The notes under the pieces are model-generated. The model ran no database searches and was not told where the DNA came from. It saw only the letters and a list, made by a program, of their open reading frames with translations. The position numbers and the translations under genes were made by a program. Source: Adiantum capillus-veneris (taxonomy: Eukaryota > Streptophyta > Polypodiopsida > Polypodiales > Pteridaceae). Taken from it: a stretch of DNA of 64,000 nucleotides. This document shows, one piece after another, positions 11,601 through 25,059 of this stretch. Where the stretch lies: positions 123,779,043 through 123,843,042 of the forward strand of contig CM043960.1 in the NCBI GenBank assembly GCA_014529385.2. Reading direction: 5' to 3'. Each line of letters begins with the position of its first letter. Position 1 is the first letter of the stretch.

Positions 11601-11888
11601 GAAATTCTGTGGCTTCACAGATTCTTAGAAGAGCTTGGATTCAAACAAGATAATTGTGTCTTGTACAGTGATAGCCAAAGCGCTATCCATCTTGCGAAGA
11701 ACTCAGCCTTTCATTCAAGGACAAAGCACATTGAGGTGAGATATCACTTCATACGCACTCTTTTGGAAGAGGGACAACTAAAGCTAGGAAAGGTGCATAC
11801 AAGTGAAAATCCTGCAGACATGTTTACAAAGGTGGTCAACAAGGAGAAGTTGAGCTTTTGCTCATCTTCAATCGGCATTCAAGGATAA
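8697..11888 (+). pseudogene. pol: Copia pol, unit C
   Basis: It has the same domain order, stops (8694-8696, 10062-10064, 10830-10832) and DFGAS protease motif as unit B. Open stretches are 8808-10064 (protease-integrase), 10128-10832 (RT start) and 10836-11888 (RT-RNase H). The only difference I found from unit B across the whole 4015-bp body is A at 9000 against G at 4147, which changes Val to Ile a little after the protease motif. The integrase triad and the RT YVDD motif are kept. Confidence 0.93.
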
Positions 11889-11948
11889 GAAGCCAGAATG
11901 GAAAGCAGTCACAGGTTTGGTTTGGAGATCATTCTCCAAGTGGGAGAT

Positions 11949-12663
11949 TGTTAAGTATGGAGCCTGATTTACCCTTGTAATTTTTTGTGGTAAAAGCGCA
12001 CATTTGTAAGGCCCCCATTATGAGGAGAAGCCATCGTGCGTGAAGGAAAATCACTCACCGGAAACCAAAATTTTCACGGGCAAGAATCAGGGGCAACTTT
12101 AAAGGCCTCGGGGGCGGAGGCCCCCGAGACTTTTTTTTTTTACCGGAATATTCTTTTTCGCTGGAATATTATGGCCGGCCAGCGGCCGGAAAGTGGTCGG
12201 AAAACAATCGGTCGGTTGGCCGGTAATCAATGGCCGATGGCCGATGGTCGGAAGTCAATGGCCGGTGGCCGGTGGTTGGAAGTCAATGGCCGCTGGCCGC
12301 TGGCCGAATTCAATGACCGGTGGCCGAATTCAAAAGCGGACTTGTCTTCTCAAGGGCGGCCACACATGGGCGGATTGGAGGGTCCGATTTGGACTTATTC
12401 GCACAAGGGCGGCTACACATGGCTGTCTCTCATAAGAGAGGGCAGCCCTTTTGGCCTATAAAAGGAGGCCATTTCTACACACATTTCATAGTGTGAAGTT
12501 GATGCAACAAGGTGAGTGTGAGGTGGTGAGAGTGAAGCAAGGCGGGAGCTCCATTAAGGGTATAATCCCTTTGTAAACTACTTCTTGTTTTGAAGTACTA
12601 AAGCCATTGAGTGGCTGCTTTCCCGTGGACGTAGCCCACATTGGGTGAACCACGTATATCGTG

Positions 12664-12704
<41 letters not shown>

Positions 12705-12788
12705 CTATAATCTCGTGTATATAAATCTGTCTCTCTCCATTAAGTAATCTACTCAATTATCTATTTAGCTACGTCTTATTTCCTAACA
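11949..12788 (+). repeat. Copia LTR 3 (840 bp), right end of the array
   Basis: It matches LTR 2 except for one extra CT unit ((CT)17 at 12668-12701). It ends CCTAACA at 12788, and the next bases (GAAAT) are not element sequence, so this is the array's right boundary. If the array came from one insertion, GAAAT would be the expected target duplication at its left end, outside the window. TATA box at 12457-12463. Confidence 0.93.
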
Positions 12789-15700
12789 GAAATACTAGGG
12801 ACATTTGATCCGATAAGTGATTACAGGAATAGTACAATGAAACTGAACAGAATGTAGGCCCAAATAATAGAGAGTTTGATAGTATGTTCAATCAAAGTGG
12901 AAGTACATCCAGGTACAAAGGAACTGACAAAGAAAGAGAAAGGCCGTAGAACTAATCAAACCAACTTCCAAAGAGAGATCCCACATTATGTGGGATGTTT
13001 GTATTTAGAAAAACAAGAAAAATACAAGAAATCCAATGCAAAGATAAGTTTCCCATGGGTACATAGGGATAACAATTCTCAAGATTTTATAACCACAGTA
13101 ATCCAAAAAGCAACCCATAGAGCCATAACCTTAACAAATTAGAGGGTTAGTTTCTACTTATTTTTCTTCTTCTTCTGAACAGACTAGTACTTGTGGACAA
13201 GCTAGGGATACCTACTATTAGATGCCTAACGAGGTTGATGTTACGAGGTTGATGTTTTATGCTCAAGTGGCTTTATAGATGACTTCATGCATTTGCGTTT
13301 TGTTGATCATTGATGCCACATGCAAGGATCCTTCCTTGGATCCTCCAGGGGGCTAAGGAGCATGACTTGTTGCCCAGATAGATCAATCCATTAATTTTAT
13401 CTTGGATTTCACCATTCCACATAACTTTATGTACATGCTTGCAAACATTGCTCTCTTCCTCCTGTTTTTTTGTAGTAAGTGGGTAGGTATCCTCAATGAC
13501 TGCATCCTCAATCGCATTCTTAGTGTAGCTCACTTGATACTTGGATTATTAGATAGGGGTTTCTTGAGATCTTTGTCAGCTCACTTCCACACGGGTTTAA
13601 TAGTTGGTCTACTAAAAATCCATAGGGAAATTCCTAGAAAAGTTTCGAGCTTTCCAACATTTGTAGCATGTTGTGAAGAATGAAGCAAATTCTAGTCCTT
13701 GAAAAAAGGCTCCAAAGCATCCCATCTATAGATCCACAAACTTTGGAATGGGTTTATCCATGTTCGATAGAATGCACACCTTAGTATCCAAACCTACTCT
13801 CATCTGATGTAGTTTCAACATATAAAAAAGTCGGCCCAACTTGGTGGATATGGGCATTCAGCCAAAGCAAGAGACTTTTGTACAAATTCATTCATCCAAA
13901 TCAAGAGACTTTTGAAGGTAATGCACGCTTGACAAGAGCACATAGTCTCTTCATCTTGGCAAAACTCCAGGGTTGACAACGTGACATATGTGAGTGACAA
14001 CGTGCCCCATAATCCTCTTATTATAAGATCTTGAACTACCTACTTTGAGGCAAACACTACCCTTGCCCACCATTGTAAATTTTTGCATCTCACCCCTTCC
14101 CAATCCCATAATCTTGGGGTCTTCATTCATTTTCCCATGAAATACAACACCATCAATTTTTTACAACAAGCCTTCAAGCTCTATAGGGAAATGCCAGGAT
14201 TAAATGGACTTGCATCATAGCGCCATCAACACCCTTACTTCATTCATATCATGCAGTAGCTCTTCCATCATAGTACGCTCACTAAAAGGGGCCGTCTTGA
14301 AGACTTTCTCATGAATCCTTGCATAAGAGAAATTGTCGGGGCCACACTTTTTAACATTTAGACACAAAAACAAAGTCCAAATCCATATGAGTAGGCTCCT
14401 TGCTTTGGTGTTGATTCTCCTAAAGCAAATCATGCTCCATCAAGCATGTATCTAGACTCACCACCATCAAGCATTATATGAAGCCTTAGGAAATCTTTGT
14501 AGCAAATAATAATCACAATTTAAGGAAAATAAGCACAACCCTTGCCCAGCCAAAGAGTGCTAAATAAGTATAACTTGCAAGAAATTAATCACACTCATAA
14601 ATGAGTCCATTGGTAGAGTTCAAATGAGCACCACAAGCTAGTGTTATTGCACCCTCACCACACCTAGTCAGTGTAGAACCAAAGTGGGTAGAAAATTGTG
14701 ATTCTCCCCCTAGGACCACTCCCCTCAGTAGGGGCAACAACCCTCATTCACCCTAACACTTGCCTTGGGAATCCTTACCCTGCTCAGTTGAGCACCAACC
14801 CCTTCAACCCTCCATCGTGCAGCCTCTAAACCCATTCAACATCCTTCTTCTTTCTAGTATCCTATGAAAAAGAGAGGGATAGACCTCCACCCCATTTATT
14901 TTGAGTACTCACAAATGTGAGTGCATGCCAACAATTTTTTTTAAAAAGTAAAATAGTGGAATCAAGTAAGGTGCAACATGCAAAGTTGCCTTACTATTTT
15001 CTTGAAGACATCTTTGGCTTTGATAACCATATGAGCTAATCAAGACGTGCAATATCTGCACAAGGAGTAGGTTCTTAGGTAGATGATATTAGGGTTCAAA
15101 TCAAGGAGACACAAAGATGTTGGACTTCAAGAAGAGGAAAGCATCAAGAGTTGAAGGAGGAAGTAGTCAAAACAGGGGAAAGAGCAGTAAGTAGTCTTCA
15201 CATCCCAAAGGGGGTCTCACTGCCAGTCTGGAGTTGCTATGGAGGTGGAAGGTGCAAAGTGAAAAAGCCCATAGGAGTTGTAGGAACTTTGAATAACTTG
15301 CAACCAAAAACTTCATTGGGGAAAGAAAAACATTTGTTAGGATCATCAAATGACATAGACATAAGCATGGAGATGAAAATGCAACCTCTTGACACAAACT
15401 TATTTTGGTACATTAAAAGTGAAGCAATGGCATCTTATAATTATAATCATTTCTACATGAAATGCTTGCAAATCTCATCGCTTCCTCTAATGAGAACCTT
15501 ACAATGTAAAAGGGCTAGGACAGATTTGAACTCAATTCCCTGAGCATGCATGGCCTTCAGATTCCACTCCTAACCATTTGCACCAACACGACATACTATA
15601 ATTAGTAGTATCCAAAATATTTAGAAAAACTCTACAAAAGTTTCATGGAATCTCTCTAGATTCCTCATATCCCTTGATTTTCACTATAAGAATCCACTCA

Positions 15701-17615
15701 AAAGGTGATTCAAGTTTTTGTGAGTGATGCAATCAAATTACAGAGATATCTCTAGCCTAAGTGAAGAAGGATGATATTGCATGGAATTATATTCATTGCA
15801 CAATGAGAAAAAGTGTTAAGTTCATTATGATGAGTTCAATACCATCTGTCACTATTATTTTTGTTGTAATGTTCAAGCAACAATTTTCCTTGTACATCAG
15901 CATGATTCCGAATGTACCTTATGATGAACATAAGAAAAAATTGAAAGCAACCATATCATATTTTCAAAATGTGTTTCTTGGATGCATAGAATATCTGATG
16001 ATATCTAATTTAGATCATTTTTTTATGTTAGTAATATGCACAGAGTGATACCGTATTGAACGATTGTATAATAATGTTATCGTTGTTCAAGCCATGCAAG
16101 TTGTTGCTTATTGTTATCCACTTTGCTTCTTTTTTAGGACATTAAAATTTTGTCATTACTATTGCATCTGTTTTAACTTATTTGTATTTTATGTTTTGAA
16201 GGAGATATAGGTTATCTAGATATTTTATTCTTGAAAGTGCAGTGTATATTAATACATGGCTTCTGATATTTGGAGGATCAAAAGCCAATGTGTGAAGCAT
16301 TAATCCTTGTGATCTATGAATTGTACATGCTGATGGGAAATTGTGTTCTAGATACAGTGTTAAGTATATTTTTACCTATTTAAACTCTTTTTAATTTTAT
16401 GAATGAGTATCTAATTGTTTGAAATAGAATTTGTGAACAGGTGCTTTTCTCCATATCTTGTACGTTATCCTATTTCTTTATTATAAAATTGTATCCAAAA
16501 ATGATATCTTTGAAATAATTCTTATAGATTTTGTCTACTCCATTGACAAGGCCATCTATTATGTTAAGATTTTGTGTGCAAAGCTCTATCACAAGGCTTG
16601 GTTTCACAAGGCTTGGTTTCAAGCATAAAGTTTTGTGCAAGCCTCCACATTGTTCTGGGTCTTCAAGAATTTTCATGGCCTTGTTACAATTTCTTGATTT
16701 CTTGTTGATGGCTTGAAAGTTTTTTAGTTTATCGTCCATGGTTTTGAATGTGTTTGATATATTTATCTTTGCCATAAAATAAATAATAGACTTGTATTAA
16801 TTTTGATACAAAATGATACTAATTTTCATTTAAAAAAGCTAAACAGTCTTTGTATGCATCTTTACTCTCTTAATTTTTGTTTAAAATATCAATGTATATT
16901 TTGTTATCTTGGTGCATTGTTTGTTGTAATTCTTAACATTTTATATTTGAAAGCCAGAATGAAGGGTTTATAGTTTCTAGTATATTTGTTTTCTCACAAT
17001 TTACAACCACTTATCTTGACTAGGACTTGCTTGACAGAGATCACCACAACTATAATGTCCAACTCACCAAATGTTATCATGTTTATATTAAATATCTCAA
17101 GTCTTGCATCAATTAGTTTAAGTACACTTTGATCAACAAGAGATATTTCATCATAACATCAGTTGCAAATCTATGTAATGTAGTGAGAATTTATCAAGTT
17201 TTTTAGCACTCAAAGAAGTCATGTTAGTGCACGTGATCAAAGGGAGATGTAATGTAGAGTGTAAAGTTATTCCATTGAAATTAAATGATGCTTTTCTTGT
17301 GTATACTTTCGGTAAGATTTTTGTGGTTTCAATAATTTTTGGAAATTGGAAATTGTAAAAACACAATCGAGCTTAAATCTCTAATAGCAATAAAAATGTA
17401 CTTCATGCTCCATGCCTCCTATAAAGAATAAGTGTAATGGTTTGTGTGGAGAAATACAATTTTTGAGCATGATGTCATCAAGAAAGAATTTATCATATTT
17501 CTAGAGGACTTGTATATTAAATGAAAAAATTTGCGTTGCACTGTGTAATAGTAAAGAGGGTGCAATATAGACAGCTTGTTGAGCATTGAGTTGCTACATA
17601 TTTAAGATTGTGTTT
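12789..17615. other. Unassigned AT-rich DNA
   Basis: About 4.8 kb in which I recognise no gene, LTR or coding domain. The longest open frames (plus 12876-13142, 15151-15543 and 15761-16048; minus 16470-16775) show no family motif and have no support. A 17-bp direct repeat containing TTTCACAAGGCTTGG lies near 16600. Very old transposon remains are the likely content (inference). Confidence 0.5.
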
Positions 17616-18559
17616 CTAATATATTGGAATGGGAGCTTGTGGTGGTGCCTGGGGTGGACATAGAATTTGTGTTGGTGGGGATGGTGCTCGGGGTGGGGGT
17701 GTTCTCTCTCTAGGCGGTGACAGTTGGTTTCTCCTACCTCCTCTATTATAGTTTTGTTGCGGTTTGGGACAATAGTACATATTGTGACCGTCTTCTCCGT
17801 AGTTGTAGCAGTGATACTTCCTGTTTTGTCGTCGTGATTTTCCCGAGTCTTGATCTCTCTCCCAATTCCTTCCTTGCTGTATCAAGTGGACAGACAAATT
17901 CTGCAGTTTGTCAGTAATGTGGGCCAACATATCTTGTTGGTCATTTCTTACCCCAGGAGCCGGTGGTGGTGGTGGAGGAATGGTGGTTGTTGTGGTTGTT
18001 GGTCGACACGATGTTCCTGCTTCTATTGACCCAGTCTCTTTGTCTTTCATCCGCAGCTTCTTGTCCTTAAGGTGAGCAATCTTGACCGTTAACTCATACA
18101 TAACCGGGAATCTACCCTTCACCTTCTCCTTGAGAAGCGGCCATAAGCCATGCGTGAACCGGTCCTTTTTAGGAAATTGGGTGCAACTTTCCCTCTTGCC
18201 AGTGACTCAACCCACTGTTTCCACAAATCCACAAACTTGGACTCATAGGTGGCATACTCTAAAAGACCCTCCTACTTCAAGTCTCTCAACTTGTCCCACA
18301 GCTTCTCTGAAGTGGTACCTCCCCCAAAGCGCCTCTTAAAAGCAATTTTTAAGGGCTCCCAATCATCCTTAGTTGCTTGTGGAAGTGCCTTGTACCATGA
18401 CCTAGCTTCTAGCTTCATGAGATGCTTAAAGATTCTAACCCCGGATTCATCTGTATCCTTGTTGCTTACTGCACATGCTACTTCAAAGTCATCTAGGAAA
18501 TTTGTTACCAAATCCTCCCCCTTCTTTCCTTTAAATGTTGGAAATGCTACACTTGCCAT
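17616..18559 (-). pseudogene. gag: Ty3/gypsy Gag, frameshifted, with damaged zinc knuckle
   Basis: Reading down from an ATG at 18559, the first part (to 18272) matches the retrotransposon gag family (Retrotrans_gag): an FKGKKGED start, then KLEARSWYKALP and WEPLKIAFKRRF. A TAG and a frame change follow near 18272, and a second frame change falls between 18160 and 18130. The frame at 18122-17616 carries the rest: a Thr/Pro-rich spacer, a basic stretch, and CYNYGEDGHNMYYC, a CCHC knuckle whose second Cys is Tyr. A Pro-rich tail follows. No pol is visible further down. It lies just inside the minus-strand LTR and PBS at 19401-20580, as expected for gag. Confidence 0.8.
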
Positions 18560-19400
18560 GATTACTGAGAGAGAGAGAGCTAGAAAGACACACTGCTTAG
18601 CTTTCAATCAAAAGATTTTTATTTTTTCCTTTCTTTACAAGGAGGTGTGTATACTCTTTTTATACTAGAACATAGATTAAAATCTCAAACGGTACATTGC
18701 CTTGTACCAAGGGTAAGACAAATGGCTGATCTGATGCCAGAACCTCAAAGCGCTCCCCACCCAGCATGGTGTCGATGACATGCTGGTAGTGAGCAGTATT
18801 ACCTTGATTGAGCGTACTAGTATCGGAATGTGTGACCTGCCTTGAGGTAAGTTGTGTTGATTCATGTGAAGCTTAGAGGTGCTTAGTCACTGTCCAAGCT
18901 TGTGGGAGAGGGTGGTGTTCTTTCCTGAAACAAGCTCAGTATATCCCTAGTCTCTCTAGTGAGAGCGTGAGCATGTGCTTCCGTTATCTGTGCTGCAGCA
19001 TCAGGTGCGACTTTGAAACTGACTATGATAATTACCTCGGTGACTTGAGTTACCCAATCTCGAAGTAGAATAGTGTTTATTCTCTATTGTGCAGAGCTCC
19101 ATCCATCTTGTTGTTACGGGTTGGTCATTGGTTGCGGACATGGTCTTGACTTCCTCCTTCTTCTCCTTGGCACACGGCCTATGTATATCCACTGAGTCTG
19201 ACGTGTTGGTTGACTCTCCCACTGCAAATCGATTACCATTATGCCTGGCCTCGAGCTTCGATGGAGATGCAAAGTTTGTCTAGTTGTGCTTGGAGCTCTT
19301 CTTCTTTTGTTGTCCATTTAGCAAACCCTATTAACCATTCATCCATCCACAAAAGTTTAGGGGTTTCAGTTTTGTAAACTGAAGGGTTTCATGAAAGGAT
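18560..19400 (-). other. Untranslated leader between PBS and gag of the gypsy element
   Basis: About 840 bp between the primer-binding-like site and the gag ATG. No convincing ORF. Assigned as leader from position only. Confidence 0.5.
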
Positions 19401-19417
19401 CCTCGGTGGGGGCACCA
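19401..19417 (-). other. Primer-binding-like site, gypsy element
   Basis: On the minus strand this reads TGGTGCCCCCACCGAGG, six bases after an LTR-like end (GTTATCA). A TGG-initial GC-rich stretch next to an LTR end is typical of gypsy primer sites. The matching tRNA was not identified. Confidence 0.55.
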
Positions 19418-19423
19418 AGAAAA

Positions 19424-20580
19424 TGATAACCGGAAATGACATGCTATATGGGGTGGCCTCACCACACATAACCTGAACATCCCCAAGCATCATCTCAAGG
19501 TAGGAGTAATCCTATAACTGAAGAGGGGCACCACCTAGCATAAGTGCGGCTAGGACGCAGACATAGATGACCTAGGGTAGCAAAAGTGAGATGCCCTCTA
19601 GGTAGCCAACATGAAATGGTGATACAACAAAACATCCACATGTAGAAAATGCTTAGTCAACAGCCAGGAGTGTGTGTACGAGAGAGGTATGTGACAAGGT
19701 TGGAATGCAGCATACTGAGTGACTCGAGAGGCTGCACGTGATGGAGCACAAGCAAAATGATATACAAGAGATGAAACATCCCGCAAATGTGGGAAAACAA
19801 AGCTAAGGAGAATAGAGAATGGACCCAAAGATCAAGACAACATTGCACACTTTTATTGGTGATGATGATACTTACAAATGGTGGTCTTAATTGTTACAAA
19901 CCTGGCTCTTGGCACTAGGGATGCATGATAAAATGCGAGCGCCATATGGTGCATGGTGAAGTTTGGAGTAGCGTAAGGTTAGCACGTTACTGGGAGGTTA
20001 GTTGAGGGAAAACATCAAGACGATGCAACCACTAACAACATCAATCACCAGCATCCAGAGCGGCCCACGGTAGCATGGTGTTGGTGCATTCAATCTTAGC
20101 ATGCTCATGTTGCCTTACTGGGGAATAATGACTGCCTTATGTGCATGGAGTGGTCGTGACTAGTAACTCAACCATGGTGTGGTGGAGAGTGGGGGGGATG
20201 GTGATGTTGCCAATGCTAAAATGCTCATGCTTGCAACAAAACATGATTCCATGAGCTCCCTAGCTTGGGAGGTGCATTATGTGCTTAGTGGTGCTTCAAA
20301 TGTAGAGTACATGGAGCTAGTGTGTTCTTCGTTCACTTGTGCCTCCCCCTTTTGTGCTTAGCGGGAGCCTCTTTATATAGGCTTGAGAGGTGGTCCTTGC
20401 GAATATCCACAGGTCGTTGTAGAGAGTCTAGATGCCTCTCTAGTAAGAGAGATAGAGAGGGAGAGAAGGTAGAGATAGAGAGAGAGGAGTTAAGAGTGGG
20501 CTGGGGAGAGGTTCTTTTTACAATTCACTAGCCACTGGCTAGGTTATTAGGGAAGAGTGGAGTTCAGGGAATTTACAGGG
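19424..20580 (-). repeat. Probable 5' LTR of the gypsy element (outer end uncertain)
   Basis: The inner end is set by TGATAAC at 19424 (TTATCA on the minus strand) beside the PBS-like site. A minus-strand TATA box lies at 20373-20379 inside CCTATATAAAG, which would drive transcription toward the gag. I could not fix the outer boundary; the upper coordinate is approximate. Confidence 0.5.
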
Positions 20581-21020
20581 GTTTTGTTGATGGTTTGGGT
20601 GGCCGGTGTGAGGTTTTAATGCTGCCAAAATTGGTACTTTGTTGCGTGAAGCCGAAATGCTATGTGTCACTTCCTTTTGATGCCGGTTGGGGCGCGCCTT
20701 CGGCGTCTTTTCTTGTTTCGGTGTCGGCGGCGCGCGACTTGGCCTTCTTTTCTCTTTTTGTCGTGGGCGTCAGTTCCTTCGTTTTTTCTATTTCCTTGTG
20801 TGTGCATATATGCGTGCGTGTTCGGTGTGTTTATGTTCGTGTGTGTAGGCGTGCTCGTGTATGTATGTGTTTATGTGTTGTGTGTGCGTGCATATATGTA
20901 TGTATGTGTGTACCTATATGTATGGGGTTTTATGTGTGTGTAAACGAGAGAGTGTGTGTGTGTGAACGATAGCATAGGGAAATAATAAGATTTATTACAC
21001 ATATATATATATATATATAC
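20581..21020. repeat. TG-rich degenerate low-complexity DNA and short (AT)n
   Basis: From about 20795 to 20965 the sequence is built of TGTG, TGCG and TATG words, a decayed TG/CATA microsatellite. A short (AT)n tract is at 21000-21020. Open frames here (20595-20972) are low-complexity artefacts. Confidence 0.7.
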
Positions 21021-21147
21021 TTTTTTTATTTTATTTTTTATTTTTTATTTTTAATGGTTGCTTCTTCATAGGGACACAGAGAGAGAAGGAGAATGAGAGA
21101 GAGATGGAGGGAGCGAGCGGCTCAGAGAGGGGAGGGGAGAGTGTGTA

Positions 21148-21148
21148 T

Positions 21149-21180
<32 letters not shown>
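21148..21180. repeat. (TG)n microsatellite
   Basis: About 30 bp of alternating TG inside a longer purine-rich region. Confidence 0.85.
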
Positions 21181-21183
<3 letters not shown>

Positions 21184-21294
21184 AGAGAGAGAGTAATTGG
21201 CTGTGCGGGGCCTGCAAGCTTGACGAGGGAGCACGAGAGATAGAGAGGGCGGGCTCGGGGGGAGGGGGGGTGGTGTGAGCATGGGGGGGTGTGA

Positions 21295-21296
<2 letters not shown>

Positions 21297-21388
<92 letters not shown>
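21297..21388. repeat. (AG)n microsatellite, 92 bp
   Basis: Uninterrupted AG dinucleotide tract. Confidence 0.97.
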
Positions 21389-21389
<1 letters not shown>

Positions 21390-21494
21390 ATGGCCTTGAG
21401 CTGCTTGGCCGACAGAGAGCGAGGGGGGGGGGGGGTTGGTCAACAGGATGGGGTAAGGAAGCGGGCCAGGGAAGGGGATGAGGGGTGTGTTTGA

Positions 21495-24585
<3,091 letters not shown>

Positions 24586-25057
24586 TAGTGTGCATCATAT
24601 TTTGTAAGTTTTATGCTTGTATTTAAATTTTTTATTCAATAAAGAATACTAGATTATCACAACAACTAGCAATTGTGAGACGAGTCAAAAGAACAACCTC
24701 TCATCAAAATCTTATTTCTAAGAGCATAAAAACATTGCTTAGTGTAAGTTCATGTTTCTCATGGGCTCGATGGTAGCAAGACGAGTCAAAACAATGACCT
24801 TCCATCAAAATATTATTTATAGTGTGCATCATATTTTGTAAGTTTTATGCTTGTATGTAAAAAATTTTATTCAATAAAGAATACTAGATTATCACAGCAA
24901 ACTAGCAATTTTGAGATGAGTCAAAAGAACAACCTCTCATCAAAATCTTATTACTAAGAGCATAAAAACATTGCTTAGTGTAAGTTCATGTTTCTCATGG
25001 GCTCGATGGTAGCAAGACGAGTCAAAACAATGATGTTCCATCAAAATATTATTTATA
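24586..25057. repeat. Tandem duplication, 234-bp unit, two copies
   Basis: Copy one starts at TAGTGTGCATCATATTTTG (24586) and copy two at 24820. They match almost base for base through the shared segment GCTCGATGGTAGCAAGACGAG, ending near 25057. No coding potential seen. Confidence 0.9.
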
Positions 25058-25059
25058 GG

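Larger units (their letters stand above)
1..12788 (+). mobile_element. Tandem array of Ty1/copia elements sharing LTRs
   Basis: The layout is partial body (1-2235), LTR (2236-3080), body (3081-7095), LTR (7096-7933), body (7934-11948), LTR (11949-12788). Each body is 4015 bp and neighbouring bodies are separated by one LTR, not two. Body A matches body B at an offset of 4860, and B matches C at 4853; the offset changes only with LTR length. Domain order gag-protease-integrase-RT-RNase H identifies copia, and the gag and integrase look like the TNT1/Tork group (inference). The left end lies outside the window, so no target-site duplication can be checked. An assembly artefact from a near-identical repeat is possible, but private differences in the units argue against simple copying of one read. 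Confidence 0.95.

Noticed and set aside
12876-13142. 88-codon plus-strand frame just right of the copia array
   Set aside because: No recognisable motif, no promoter or splice context, and a length well within chance for this DNA.
15151-15543. 130-codon plus-strand frame
   Set aside because: No domain recognised and no sign of exon borders; kept only as part of the unassigned stretch.
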